Of a DNA stretch of 64,000 nt, positions 8,256 to 19,093 are shown one piece after another. A model generated the notes under the pieces. The model had not been told where the DNA came from, did no database searches, and was given only the letters and a program-made list of their open reading frames with translations. The stretch lies in assembly GCA_947449035.1 (NCBI GenBank), contig CANFQC010000008.1:1-64000 (forward strand), given 5' to 3'. The DNA comes from Actinomycetota bacterium. Lineage in GTDB: Bacteria; Actinomycetota; Actinomycetes; S36-B12. The stretch's first letter is position 1. Each line of letters starts with the position of its first letter. Both the position numbers and the translations under genes were made by a program.

Positions 8256-10591
8256 TGGACGCCCGCCTGCTCGCGCCGGCCGGCGCGGCGTGGGCTTCGG
8301 CGGCTGCTGTGCTGTATCTCTGCTCCACTGCGCCGCAATTCGTCCTCATTGTTGTGCTGCTCTCCGTCCTTATCGCGGTGGTGGCCATCGCCACGCGAGG
8401 CCGAGGCGCTCTCCGTGCCATCGCTCTCGCGTGCGCTTTCGGTGCACTCCTCGCGGCAATTCACGTTCAGGCTCGGCACAGCGGTTCACTCGAGCATTGG
8501 GACAACACTCATGCACTCGTCGATGTGCATGCGGTTGTTACCGGTGATCCCGTACATCGCACGTCTGCGACTACACCCGTCTGGTTGCCTGCGAATTCGA
8601 CTAGCGTGTCAGTGCGCGTCACGGCCATCACCGACAATGACTCGTCGATAAGCCTCAGCGCACCGATGGTGCTGCAATTGAGTGAGGGTCAAGGCGTGCC
8701 GCCGGTCGGTTCAACAATCGTCGTGCGCATCAGGCTCGCACCCGCGCCCTGGAATCGCGATCTTGCGGCCTATGCGCGTCAATCGGGGGCACTGACTGTT
8801 GTAGGCGAACCAGGCCCCGTGAACCGCGTGGCGAATGCCATGCGTGCGGGTTTGCGTCAGTCAACCCGAGGGCTCAGTCCCGATGTCGGCTCACTCGTTA
8901 CTGGCCTCGCGGTCGGCGATGTGTCGCAGCAACCGCCGGAACTCGATGCCGCAATGCGCGCATCGGGGCTCACTCACCTCACCGCGGTATCGGGCGGAAA
9001 CGTGGCCATTGTGATCGCAGCGGTGCTGCTCGCCACATCGCGATTTCGGATCCGTCGACGATCTCGAGTGATCATTGCCATGGGTGCCCTCGTCTTCTTC
9101 GTGATCTTGGTGCGACCGCAGCCGAGTGTGATCCGTGCGGCGGTGATGTGCGCACTCGTGATCCTGGGAATGCTCACCGGTGGCAGGCGAGCAGGGCCGG
9201 CCGTGCTGTGTGCATCGGTGCTCATTCTCATCGGGCTTGAGCCTGGGCTCGCAGTCTCCTGGGGCTTTGCTCTCTCCGTGGCGGCTACTGCGGGATTGAT
9301 CATCGTCTCGCCGCGCATACAACGCATCCTCGAGCGCTCACGCTTCAGCCGTCGATGGCCGCCTGCTCTGCGTGAGGCCTTAGCTATTGCGGCTGCGGCG
9401 CAGATCGCCACTTTGCCGATCCTCGTTGCGATGGGTGCCGGACTAGGCGTGCTGTCGATCCCGGCGAACCTGCTCGCGATGCCTGCGGTAGCTCCGGTCA
9501 CGATCCTCGGCCTGTTGGCCGCGCTGGTGGCCAATGTTGCAATGCCGGTCGCCACCGTGCTCAGTCACCTCGCTGCGCCATTCGCCTGGTGGATCGCCCA
9601 TGTCGCAATCACGCTCAGCAGTCTGCCCATCGCGCATCTGGGTTGGCCCGCGGGTTTCGGCGGAGTTCTGCTTCTTGCCGCAGTGGCTGCCTCGCTCTGG
9701 TGCATTCGGCGCTGGTTGCGTCATCGCTGGCCGCATGGAGTCCCGTCAGAGGTCTCGCTTACGGCCCTCGCGATGTGCTGCGTGCTGATCGCGGTGCTCA
9801 TTGTCGCTCCGCCGAGCAGGCGAGGCTGGCCCCCGGCGAATTGGAAGCTCGTGATGTGCGATGTCGGCCAAGGCGATGCCATAGTCCTGCATGACTCGCA
9901 TGACGACGTAGTCGTCGTGGATGCAGGGCCTGACCCCGAGCTCATTGATTCGTGTCTTGCTGATCTGTCTATCTCGCGTATCGACACGGTGCTGCTCACT
10001 CACTTTCATGCCGATCACGTCAATGGCCTGCCAGGCGTTCTGCGTGGGCGCAGTGTGCGGCAGGTCCTGGTGACCTCGATTGAGGAACCGCCGCAACAGG
10101 CGGAATTCGTGCAACGCACCCTCGCCGATGCTGGCCTTGCTGCCACGGTGGCGCATGTCGATGACCGGGGGAGTGTGGGAGCAATCAGCTGGCGGGTGCT
10201 GTGGCCGCGTCGACGTATTGACTCTGGCTCAGTTCCGAATAACGCGAGCGTGGTGATTCTCGCTGTCGTCGACGGCGTGAGCATGCTCCTGACGGGCGAT
10301 GTAGAACCCGAAGCTCAGGCGGCGATCATCGTTGCTGAAGCGGGTCTCCACGTTGACGTTATGAAGGTGCCGCATCACGGCTCGCGGTATCAAGACCCTC
10401 GGCTGCCCGCCTGGAGTCACGCCCGCGTAGCCCTGATCAGTGTGGGCGAAGGGAACACCTACGGCCATCCAGCTCCCGAGACCGTAAGCGCGTGGCAGGA
10501 GTCCGGAGCTCTGGTGGCCCGTACTGACACCGGCGGTGACCTCGCCGTGGTCGGAGGCACATCCGTGGGACTGGTCTCCCGGGCGGGGTGA
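8255..10591 (+). CDS. comEC: ComEC/Rec2 DNA-uptake channel
   Basis: The 778-residue protein has many membrane segments in its first two thirds, including the competence-domain motif LTAVSGGNVAIV. A C-terminal metallo-beta-lactamase-like domain carries LLTHFHADHVNGLPG and KVPHHGSRY. The family forms the inner-membrane channel that imports single-stranded DNA, and the hydrolase-like domain may degrade the other strand. The gene is intact and coupled to comEA by a one-base overlap; holA follows, a common order in this phylum. No pilus genes are in the window. Confidence 0.94.
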   Translation: MDARLLAPAGAAWASAAAVLYLCSTAPQFVLIVVLLSVLIAVVAIATRGRGALRAIALACAFGALLAAIHVQARHSGSLEHWDNTHALVDVHAVVTGDPVHRTSATTPVWLPANSTSVSVRVTAITDNDSSISLSAPMVLQLSEGQGVPPVGSTIVVRIRLAPAPWNRDLAAYARQSGALTVVGEPGPVNRVANAMRAGLRQSTRGLSPDVGSLVTGLAVGDVSQQPPELDAAMRASGLTHLTAVSGGNVAIVIAAVLLATSRFRIRRRSRVIIAMGALVFFVILVRPQPSVIRAAVMCALVILGMLTGGRRAGPAVLCASVLILIGLEPGLAVSWGFALSVAATAGLIIVSPRIQRILERSRFSRRWPPALREALAIAAAAQIATLPILVAMGAGLGVLSIPANLLAMPAVAPVTILGLLAALVANVAMPVATVLSHLAAPFAWWIAHVAITLSSLPIAHLGWPAGFGGVLLLAAVAASLWCIRRWLRHRWPHGVPSEVSLTALAMCCVLIAVLIVAPPSRRGWPPANWKLVMCDVGQGDAIVLHDSHDDVVVVDAGPDPELIDSCLADLSISRIDTVLLTHFHADHVNGLPGVLRGRSVRQVLVTSIEEPPQQAEFVQRTLADAGLAATVAHVDDRGSVGAISWRVLWPRRRIDSGSVPNNASVVILAVVDGVSMLLTGDVEPEAQAAIIVAEAGLHVDVMKVPHHGSRYQDPRLPAWSHARVALISVGEGNTYGHPAPETVSAWQESGALVARTDTGGDLAVVGGTSVGLVSRAG

Positions 10592-10625
10592 TCTCAGGCA
10601 GCTGCCGTGGGAGGATGGCAGCCTC

Positions 10626-11636
10626 ATGGCCAAGGCATCCGCGCAGCCCGCTCGCGTCACCATCGCGATCGGCAACGAGCCGCTCTTCATCGAGCGCACG
10701 GTGCGCGCTGTCGCCAAGGCGGCCACGAAGGATGACCCCCAGGCACAGCGCTTTGACATCGCAGCAGGTGACGCCAATGGTGGCCTGGCAATCCGCGAAG
10801 CCTGCGCACCAACCCTGTTCGGTGACACCTCCGTTGTCATCGTCTCGGGCATCGACTCGTGCAGCGATGAGGTGGATGCCGCGCTTCGCGAGGTTGTCAC
10901 TGACTTCCCCGATCACGTCTGGCTGATCGTCACTCACCCCGGTGGAGTCAAGGGCAAGAACTTGCTCGATGCGCTCAAGAAGGCCGGTGCCGAGCAGGTC
11001 GATTGCGTGGCGCCGAAGAAGGGCAAGGACACCCTCGAGTTCCTCTCTCGTGAATTCGCTTCGCATAAGCGCACGATCACTCGTGACGGCATGGACGCCC
11101 TCTATGAGGCCCTCGGCAATGACATTCGCATGCTCTCGGCCGCTTCCTCACAGCTGTCGAGCGACGTCGTGAATGAGCCGATCACTCGTGATGATGTCGC
11201 CGCGTATTTTGAAGGCGTCGCTGAGGTCAGCGGTTTCGCGATCGCCGACGCAGTCTGGGATCGTCGATCAGTCGATGCCCTGCGCATGCTGCGCCAGGCG
11301 ATGCTGAACTCCGATTCCGTTGCGGTGCCCACGGTCTCGGCCATGGCGATGGGCTTGCGTCAGGTTGTTCGCGTGGCAGGTATGCCGCCAGGTGCCTCAG
11401 AGTTCGACATCGCGAAGGAGGCCGGCGTACCGCCGTGGAAGGTGAAGACCTTGCGTCGCCAATGGTCGGGCTGGAGTGGCGACCAGCGTCGCCTCGCTGC
11501 TGCGGCTGTTGCGCTCGCAGATGCTGATGGCGCAGCCAAGGGTGGCATCGCGCAGGGAAGCAGTCTTGATCCCGAGCAAAAGCTGCTCGAGCTCGAGCGC
11601 TTGGTGATGCTCACCTCGGCTCGAAAGTCCGAGTAA
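10626..11636 (+). CDS. holA: DNA polymerase III subunit delta
   Basis: The 336-residue protein starts MAKASAQPARVTIAIGNEPLF and has the HolA features PGGVKGKNLLDALKKAGA and a C-terminal KVKTLRRQWSGWS segment. The delta subunit opens the sliding clamp as part of the clamp loader. The ORF track begins 30 codons earlier inside comEC. The ATG at 10626, 34 bases after the comEC stop, gives the usual N-terminus. It converges on rpsT, and a shared hairpin terminator lies between them. Confidence 0.93.
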   Translation: MAKASAQPARVTIAIGNEPLFIERTVRAVAKAATKDDPQAQRFDIAAGDANGGLAIREACAPTLFGDTSVVIVSGIDSCSDEVDAALREVVTDFPDHVWLIVTHPGGVKGKNLLDALKKAGAEQVDCVAPKKGKDTLEFLSREFASHKRTITRDGMDALYEALGNDIRMLSAASSQLSSDVVNEPITRDDVAAYFEGVAEVSGFAIADAVWDRRSVDALRMLRQAMLNSDSVAVPTVSAMAMGLRQVVRVAGMPPGASEFDIAKEAGVPPWKVKTLRRQWSGWSGDQRRLAAAAVALADADGAAKGGIAQGSSLDPEQKLLELERLVMLTSARKSE

Positions 11637-11651
11637 CACCGCGACAAAGCG

Positions 11652-11677
11652 AAAGGCCCCTCCGAAGAGGGGCCTTT
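11652..11677. terminator. bidirectional terminator between holA and rpsT
   Basis: A perfect 11-bp stem AAAGGCCCCTC/GAGGGGCCTTT with loop CGAA. It lies between the convergent genes holA and rpsT and ends in T runs on both strands, so it can stop transcription from either side. Confidence 0.85.
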
Positions 11678-11688
11678 GGAAGTAAGGG

Positions 11689-11946
11689 CTAGAGAGACGA
11701 AGCCTGCTTCGAGATCGAAGACTTGCGGTTCGCTGCCTGGTTGGCGTGGATGACGCCCTTGCTGACGGCCTTGTCGAGTGCCTTGGTGGCATCGGCTGCG
11801 AGTGCCTTTGCATCGCTGCTGCCGGCTGCGGCGGCCTCGTGGAACTTGCGCACGGCGGTCTTGAGCGAGCTCTTGACCGACTTATTGCGAAGGCGTGCCT
11901 TCTCGTTGGTGAGAATGCGCTTCTTCTGCGACTTGATGTTTGCCAC
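11689..11946 (-). CDS. rpsT: 30S ribosomal protein S20
   Basis: The 85-residue, Lys/Ala-rich protein begins [27 protein letters not shown], the standard S20 N-terminus, and ends in the [15 protein letters not shown] region. S20 binds 16S rRNA early in small-subunit assembly. ATG start with AAAGGTTGCTCCGTGGCAA upstream. It is on the minus strand, divergent from lepA, and shares the terminator with holA. Confidence 0.97.
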   Translation of the reverse strand: MANIKSQKKRILTNEKARLRNKSVKSSLKTAVRKFHEAAAAGSSDAKALAADATKALDKAVSKGVIHANQAANRKSSISKQASSL

Positions 11947-12056
11947 GGAGCAACCTTTGTGTCTTCGGGCTCGGATGAGCCCTGGGTGGGAACTACCAGG
12001 TGTTACGGCCTCCTAGATTAGCCGTAGGCTGGCCTCAGACCCAAATTGGCCCCCTT

Positions 12057-12072
12057 GGCCCCCTCGGGGGCC
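12057..12072. repeat. GC-rich hairpin in the lepA leader
   Basis: GGCCCC, loop CTCG and GGGGCC form a strong short hairpin about 20 bases before the chosen lepA GTG. If the earlier start at 12046 were used, this would be coding. It may lower lepA expression; this is inference. Confidence 0.35.
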
Positions 12073-12090
12073 CCTTTCGTGAGGACATCC

Positions 12091-13929
<1,839 letters not shown>

Positions 13930-13932
13930 TTC

Positions 13933-15063
13933 GTGCCCTTCGGCATCTACGTCCACGTTCCGTTCTGCGCCAGCCGCTGCGGATACTGCGACTTCAATAC
14001 CTACACGGCCACCGAGCTCGGCAATTCCGTCACTCGCGACACCTTTCATCAGGTGCTCATCGAAGAGATCCGTTATGCCCGAGGTATCGCAGGCGATCGT
14101 GAGGTCGACACGGTGTTCTTCGGTGGCGGAACCCCGACCCTGCTTGAAGCAGATGCGCTGAACGAAATCCTCGCTGTGATTCGTGAGGAGTTCGGGCTGT
14201 CAGAAGGTGCCGAGGTGACCACCGAAGCGAATCCTGATTCCGTCGATGCCACGAAACTTGGCGCGCTGCGCGAGGGCGGATTTACTCGTATCTCACTTGG
14301 CATGCAGAGCTCGGCTGCGAATGTGCTGAGGGTGCTCGAGCGCACTCATACGCCAGGCAGTAGTTCGGCGATGGCGAAGGCTGCCCGTTCGGTTGGCTTC
14401 GAGCACGTGAACCTTGATCTCATCTATGGCACGCCTGGAGAGACCGACGACGACCTGCGTCGCTCCCTCGACGAGGTCCTCGACGCCGGCGTCGATCATG
14501 TCTCCGCTTATTCGCTGATCGTCGAGCAGGGAACACCGCTTGCGCGCAAGGTCGCGCGCGGCGAGGTCGCCGAGCCTGATGACGACGTTGCCGCCGGTCG
14601 CTACGAACTCGTCGACGCGGTGCTGCGTGACGCAGGCTTCACCTGGTACGAGGTCTCCAACTGGGCGAAGCCAGGCGGCGAATGCCGTCACAACCTCGCG
14701 TATTGGCGAAACACCGACTGGTGGGGAATTGGTCCGGGCGCACACAGCCACATCGCGGGGGAGCGCTGGTGGAATCACAAGCACCCAGCCACGTATGCCG
14801 AGGCGCTCGGGCAAGGCGGCTCGCCTGCCGCAGATCGTGAAGTGCTCACTCCCGAGCAGGTGCAGACCGAGTCCGTGATGCTCGGCGTGCGCCTTGCCGA
14901 AGGCCTGCCAGTTTCTTCGATCCCAGCGAGTTCACGCACCGCCGCCGCGGTTCTCGTGGGCCGTGGCCTGCTCAACGGAGAGGCCCTGTTGGCCGGCCGC
15001 ATTCAGCTCACCGACTCCGGGCGCCTGCTCGCTGATGGCGTGGTGCGCGAGCTTCTCGGTTAG
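13933..15063 (+). CDS. hemW: HemW, radical SAM heme chaperone
   Basis: The 376-residue protein begins MPFGIYVHVPFCASRCGYCDF, with C12, C16 and C19 forming the CxxxCxxC cluster of the coproporphyrinogen oxidase-like radical SAM family. FFGGGTPTLL and a C-terminal HemW domain with ARNTDWWGIGPGAHS-like residues follow (here YWRNTDWWGIGPGAHS). HemW proteins bind heme and are heme chaperones rather than true HemN oxidases. GTG start three bases after lepA. A toxin-antitoxin pair follows. Confidence 0.93.
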   Translation: MPFGIYVHVPFCASRCGYCDFNTYTATELGNSVTRDTFHQVLIEEIRYARGIAGDREVDTVFFGGGTPTLLEADALNEILAVIREEFGLSEGAEVTTEANPDSVDATKLGALREGGFTRISLGMQSSAANVLRVLERTHTPGSSSAMAKAARSVGFEHVNLDLIYGTPGETDDDLRRSLDEVLDAGVDHVSAYSLIVEQGTPLARKVARGEVAEPDDDVAAGRYELVDAVLRDAGFTWYEVSNWAKPGGECRHNLAYWRNTDWWGIGPGAHSHIAGERWWNHKHPATYAEALGQGGSPAADREVLTPEQVQTESVMLGVRLAEGLPVSSIPASSRTAAAVLVGRGLLNGEALLAGRIQLTDSGRLLADGVVRELLG

Positions 15064-15065
15064 GT

Positions 15066-15089
15066 GTACCACTGAGGCTAAAGTGGTAC
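15066..15089. promoter_or_regulatory. palindromic operator of the toxin-antitoxin pair
   Basis: GTACCACT, eight bases and AGTGGTAC form a perfect inverted repeat ten bases before the antitoxin ATG. Antitoxins of this type usually repress their own operon by binding such sites, so this is the likely operator. A TAAAGT sequence inside the repeat could be the -10 element, so bound antitoxin would block RNA polymerase. Confidence 0.65.
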
Positions 15090-15098
15090 TCTCACCTC

Positions 15099-15368
15099 AT
15101 GCCCACGACCAAGCCGCGCCTCCAGGTCACCGAGACTCCCGAGCTAACGGCCGCCCTCGATGCAGTGTGCGCCAAGGCCCCCGAAGAGCCGCGGTCACAG
15201 GTGCTCGCTCGCCTGGCGCTCGAGGGCTTTGCGGCCCGTGCGGATTCCGAGGTCGAGCGCCGAACTGCTCGACTGTTGGCGCTACATGACCTGACGACGA
15301 AGTTCGCTGATTGCTATCCGCCCGGCTACCTCGAAGAACTCCGCAAGGACTGGGATGGCAGACCATGA
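15099..15368 (+). CDS. putative antitoxin of VapBC-type pair (RHH-like)
   Basis: The 89-residue product begins KPRLQVTETPELTAALDAV, which resembles a ribbon-helix-helix DNA-binding strand and first helix. The C-terminal half (YPPGYLEELRKDWDGRP) would wrap the toxin. It overlaps the PIN toxin gene by four bases (ATGA), the usual antitoxin-first order. The start lacks a ribosome binding site and lies ten bases after a perfect palindrome, so it may be leaderless and autoregulated. The pair sits between hemW and hrcA. Confidence 0.75.
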   Translation: MPTTKPRLQVTETPELTAALDAVCAKAPEEPRSQVLARLALEGFAARADSEVERRTARLLALHDLTTKFADCYPPGYLEELRKDWDGRP

Positions 15369-15751
15369 TCGTCTTTGATGCGAGCGTGCTCATTGCTGCG
15401 TTGTCGCCAACCGACACACACCACCTCGCGGCCAGGTCGCTGCTCGTGAGATGCGATCTCGATCAGGGCGGCATGGTGCACCCCATCAATCTCGCCGAGG
15501 TACTCGTCGGACCGTCACGGCGGGGCAAGCACGTAGAAGCAGCGGAGGCTATTGCGGCCTCAGGCGTCGAGACCATGGCCGTGGATCTTCACACTCCCAT
15601 TCGACTTGCTCAACTACGTGCCGCGACCGGGCTCGCAATTCCGGACTGCTGCGCACTCGATGCCGCGATCGAAACGGGTTGCGCCATCGCGACCTTCGAT
15701 GACCGCCTTGCCCGCGCCGCCACGTCTTTGGGTATCCCGCTCGCCGCGTAG
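15365..15751 (+). CDS. PIN-domain toxin, VapC-like
   Basis: The 128-residue protein has the PIN-domain pattern of acidic residues: D5 in VFDASVLIA, E45 in NLAEVL, D94 in IPDCCALDA and D112 in TFDDRLA. These bind Mg2+ or Mn2+ in VapC RNases, which cut tRNA or rRNA. All four positions are present, so it looks active. The ORF track starts at 15311, but the ATG at 15365 overlaps the antitoxin stop and gives the normal MIVFDAS start. Its RNA target cannot be told from sequence. Confidence 0.88.
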   Translation: MIVFDASVLIAALSPTDTHHLAARSLLVRCDLDQGGMVHPINLAEVLVGPSRRGKHVEAAEAIAASGVETMAVDLHTPIRLAQLRAATGLAIPDCCALDAAIETGCAIATFDDRLARAATSLGIPLAA

Positions 15752-15777
15752 GCCGAATTGCCCCTGACTGCGTAGGA

Positions 15778-15804
15778 TTGGCACTCAGGATCCCCGAGTG
15801 CCAA
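15778..15804. promoter_or_regulatory. CIRCE element, HrcA operator
   Basis: TTGGCACTC, a nine-base spacer and GAGTGCCAA form a perfect inverted repeat. It matches the CIRCE consensus TTAGCACTC-N9-GAGTGCTAA with one base changed symmetrically on each arm. It lies 27 bases before the chosen hrcA start, so HrcA probably represses its own operon. Confidence 0.93.
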
Positions 15805-15831
15805 TGCCCGGGGTGAGTCGAGGAGGTGCCT

Positions 15832-16851
15832 GTGCTCGAGGATCGTCGCCTCGCCGTGCTGCGTGCCATCGTCGATGACTACGTCACGACCCAAGAGCCC
15901 GTCGGCTCCAAAGCCCTGGTCGAGCGGCACAATCTTGGCGTCTCGCCGGCCACCATCCGCAATGACATGGCCGCGCTCGAGGATGAGGGCTACATCACCC
16001 AGCCGCACACCTCGGCCGGCCGGGTGCCCACTGACCTGGGCTACCGCATGTTCGTCGATCAGCTCTCCACAGTGAAGCCGCTCACCTCAGCAGAGCGCCG
16101 TGCCATTCAGAGCTTCCTCGAAGACGCCGTCGATCTTGACGACGTCATGGCACGCACGGTGCGACTGCTCTCTCAGGTCACTCGTGAGGTTGCGCTGGTT
16201 CAGTACCCGACTCTTTCGCGTTCATCCGTGCGTCACGTCGAGGTCGTCTCGCTCAGCACGACTCGCATCCTTGTCGTCCTGATTGCTGACACTGGCCGCG
16301 TTGACCAGCGGATGCTCGATACTGCAGCGCCGATCGACGAGACCGTCGTGGCTGATGTGCGGGCGCGCATCGCCTTGGTCATTGGCGGACGTCGTTTCGT
16401 TGACGTCCCCGAGCTTCTTGTTGGCTTCGTCGAGTCCTTTGACATTCACGACCGTGCATTTGTCACTGCCGTGGCCGCAAGTGTCATGGAGCTCGCCGTC
16501 GAGAAATCAGATCAGCGCGTGATGATCGGCGGCACGGCCAACCTGACCCGACGCGGCGACGGCCTGCCGATAAATCTGCAGTCAGTTCTCGAGGCACTAG
16601 AAGAGCAGGTCGTGCTGCTAAAGCTGCTGGGTGAGACATCAGCCGGTGATTCGATCCTCGTGCGCATCGGACATGAGAACTCGGTGCAGGGCATGGAGGC
16701 CACCTCGGTGGTCAGTACCGGTTATGCCCGCGGCGATGAACTCGTTGCATCACTCGGCGTCGTGGGACCGACTCACATGGATTACGCCTCCAACATGGCC
16801 TCGGTGCACGCGGTTGCGCAGTACCTCGGTCGAATCCTGAGCGATCAGTAG
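15832..16851 (+). CDS. hrcA: heat-inducible transcription repressor HrcA
   Basis: The 339-residue repressor has an N-terminal winged helix ([20 protein letters not shown] and [16 protein letters not shown]) and a C-terminal GAF-like sensing domain. It binds CIRCE sites and represses chaperone genes until heat stress. A perfect CIRCE-type site lies upstream. The ORF track starts at a GTG (15826) that overlaps the AGGAGG ribosome binding site. The GTG at 15832 has that site five bases upstream, so I chose it. dnaJ follows nine bases after its stop. Confidence 0.95.
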   Translation: MLEDRRLAVLRAIVDDYVTTQEPVGSKALVERHNLGVSPATIRNDMAALEDEGYITQPHTSAGRVPTDLGYRMFVDQLSTVKPLTSAERRAIQSFLEDAVDLDDVMARTVRLLSQVTREVALVQYPTLSRSSVRHVEVVSLSTTRILVVLIADTGRVDQRMLDTAAPIDETVVADVRARIALVIGGRRFVDVPELLVGFVESFDIHDRAFVTAVAASVMELAVEKSDQRVMIGGTANLTRRGDGLPINLQSVLEALEEQVVLLKLLGETSAGDSILVRIGHENSVQGMEATSVVSTGYARGDELVASLGVVGPTHMDYASNMASVHAVAQYLGRILSDQ

Positions 16852-16859
16852 GGATATAC

Positions 16860-17990
16860 GTGGCTACCGATTACTACGCACTCCTCGGAGTCTCCCGCGA
16901 CGCGGGGGCCGATGAGATTAAGAAGGCGTACCGAAAACTCGCTCGCGAACTTCACCCTGACGTCAATCCGGATCCGGCGGCCCAGGAGAAGTTCAAGATC
17001 GTCACCGCTGCCTACGAGGTGCTCAGTGATCCCGAGAAGCGCCAGATGTACGACATGGGCGGCGATCCACTCAGTGCGAGCGGCGGTGGCTTCGGTGGCT
17101 TCACCCAAGGCTTCGACTTCGGCGACATCATGGATGCCTTCTTTGGTAGCGGTCAGCAGCGCGGGCCACGCACTCGCTCACGTCGCGGACAAGATGCCCT
17201 GATCCGCATCCAGATTGATCTTGCCGGCGCAGTCTTCGGCGAGGAGCGCGAGATCACCATCGACACTGCGACCACCTGCGGTAGTTGCAAGGGCGCTGGC
17301 ACTGCAGCCAACAGTCAGCCCGAGACCTGCGTGATGTGCAAGGGCCGCGGCGAGATCCAGCAGGTGCAACGGTCCTTCCTCGGTCAGGTCATGACCTCGC
17401 GTCCGTGCCCCACGTGCCAAGGGTTCGGCACCACGATCCCGCATCCGTGCCACGAGTGTGCCGGCGATGGCCGTGTGCGCACCCGTCGCACGATCACGAT
17501 CGCCGTTCCGCCGGGCGTCGACACCGGCACGCGAATTCAACTCACCGGTGAAGGTGAAGTCGGTCCGAACGGTGGCCCGGCCGGCGATCTCTACGTTGAG
17601 ATCCAGGTCAAGGCACATCCGGCCTTCGAGCGTCACGGCGATGAACTTCACTGCGAGGTCACCTTGCCGATGACGTCTGCGGCACTGGGCGCCTCGGTCA
17701 CCCTTGACACTCTCGATGGTCCGCAGTCAATCGACGTGCGTGCCGGAACCCAGCCCGGTGAGGTACTCGTCCTGAAGGGCAAGGGCGCCGGCCGACTTCG
17801 TGGTGGCGGACGTGGTGATCTGCATGTTCACCTCACGGTTACCGTGCCGGGCAAGCTCAATGACGAGCAGGCTTCGCTGTTGCGCAAGCTCGCTGACCTT
17901 CGCAATGAGCAGGCAACCCAGGTCGGAGTCGGTGAGGCAGAAGGTGCCGGCCTGTTCTCCAAGCTCAAGGGTTCGTTCAAGAGCCGGTGA
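16860..17990 (+). CDS. dnaJ: molecular chaperone DnaJ
   Basis: A type I DnaJ of 376 residues. It has the J domain with HPD at 32-34, a Gly/Phe region near 65-85, four CxxCxGxG zinc repeats ([32 protein letters not shown]) and the C-terminal substrate-binding domains. It stimulates the DnaK ATPase and delivers clients. dnaK and grpE are not here, so this is the second, HrcA-linked copy usually called dnaJ2 in actinobacteria. GTG start; its stop overlaps the rsmE start. Confidence 0.96.
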   Translation: MATDYYALLGVSRDAGADEIKKAYRKLARELHPDVNPDPAAQEKFKIVTAAYEVLSDPEKRQMYDMGGDPLSASGGGFGGFTQGFDFGDIMDAFFGSGQQRGPRTRSRRGQDALIRIQIDLAGAVFGEEREITIDTATTCGSCKGAGTAANSQPETCVMCKGRGEIQQVQRSFLGQVMTSRPCPTCQGFGTTIPHPCHECAGDGRVRTRRTITIAVPPGVDTGTRIQLTGEGEVGPNGGPAGDLYVEIQVKAHPAFERHGDELHCEVTLPMTSAALGASVTLDTLDGPQSIDVRAGTQPGEVLVLKGKGAGRLRGGGRGDLHVHLTVTVPGKLNDEQASLLRKLADLRNEQATQVGVGEAEGAGLFSKLKGSFKSR

Positions 17991-18760
17991 CAGCCTCCGT
18001 ATTTCTTGTTGACCCGGCCTCGCTCGCGCAGGTCGGTGACACCTATGTGCTCGACGGCCCGGAAGGGCGCCACGCAGTCGCGGTCTCGCGCATTGGCATC
18101 GGTGAGCGCATTCATGTGGTTGATGGCGAGGGCACCAGGGTTATCGGAACTGTTCGCGAGTATCAGGGCAAGGACTCCTGTGTCATTGCAGTGGAGTCCG
18201 TCGAGCGAATTCCCGAACCATCACCGCGCTTGATCGTCGTTCAGGCTCTACCCAAGACCGAGCACGGTGAGCTTGCGGTTGATCTGCTCACCCAGGCAGG
18301 CGCTGATGTGATCGTGCCGTGGGCTGCGTCTCGTTGTGTGACTCAATGGCGCGCAGATCGTGCCGATAAGTCGCGGACCAAGTGGGTGCAGGCTGCGCGA
18401 GCAGCGACGAAGCAGTCGCGCAGGTCGCGGGCCCCGCAAATTCGGCCAGTCGCCTCGCTCGCTGAAGTTAAGGCCTTGGTTGCGTCCGCCTCTGCTGCCT
18501 ACGTCCTGCATGAGGAAGCGACAGCCCTCCTGGGTACCTGCGACGTTCCGACCGCCGGAGACATCGTGCTCATCGTCGGCCCCGAGGGCGGAATTTCACC
18601 CGATGAAGTCGCCGCGCTCACCGAGGCAGGTGCCCGCGCGGTACTCATCGGTGCCACGGTTCTGAGGTCATCGTCCGCCGGGGCAATGGGTATCGCGGCG
18701 CTGATGTCACGCTCCCCGTCCTGGACAGGTCGGTCCATGGGAGGATCAGCAGGTGAGTGA
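17987..18760 (+). CDS. rsmE: 16S rRNA m3U1498 methyltransferase RsmE
   Basis: The 257-residue protein has an N-terminal PUA-like part ([30 protein letters not shown]) and a SPOUT methyltransferase domain with [16 protein letters not shown] and a C-terminal knot segment [14 protein letters not shown]. RsmE methylates N3 of U1498 in 16S rRNA. The GTG start overlaps the dnaJ stop by four bases. Its end overlaps the HIT gene start. The last motif has SSSAG where E. coli has TETA, a usual variation in this phylum. Confidence 0.92.
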   Translation: MTASVFLVDPASLAQVGDTYVLDGPEGRHAVAVSRIGIGERIHVVDGEGTRVIGTVREYQGKDSCVIAVESVERIPEPSPRLIVVQALPKTEHGELAVDLLTQAGADVIVPWAASRCVTQWRADRADKSRTKWVQAARAATKQSRRSRAPQIRPVASLAEVKALVASASAAYVLHEEATALLGTCDVPTAGDIVLIVGPEGGISPDEVAALTEAGARAVLIGATVLRSSSAGAMGIAALMSRSPSWTGRSMGGSAGE

Positions 18761-19091
18761 CTGTTTGTTCTGCCGGATCGTCGCGGGGGAGATCCCCGCT
18801 GACATGGTGCTGCGCACCGATGACTTCGTGGCATTCCGCGATATCTCGCCGCAAGCTCCCGTGCACGTGCTGGTAATTCCGGTGGCGCATCACGCCAATG
18901 CGGGTTCGCTTGCCGATGCTGACCCCTTGCTGGCCGGACACTTGCTGGCCGCTGCCAAGGAGGTCGCTGCGAGCGAAGGCCTGACTGACTACCGCTTGGT
19001 GTTCAACACGGGCGCCGAGGCCGGCCAGTCGGTCTTCCATGTTCATGCTCATGTGCTCGGTGGTCGCTCGCTTACCTGGCCGCCCGGATAG
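18753..19091 (+). CDS. HIT family protein (HINT-like nucleotide hydrolase)
   Basis: The 112-residue protein starts [15 protein letters not shown] and ends with the histidine triad HVHAHVLGGR. Both are diagnostic of HINT-type purine nucleoside phosphoramidases. The exact physiological substrate is not known. GTG start inside the end of rsmE; phoH follows two bases after the stop. Confidence 0.93.
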   Translation: MSDCLFCRIVAGEIPADMVLRTDDFVAFRDISPQAPVHVLVIPVAHHANAGSLADADPLLAGHLLAAAKEVAASEGLTDYRLVFNTGAEAGQSVFHVHAHVLGGRSLTWPPG

Positions 19092-19093
19092 TC

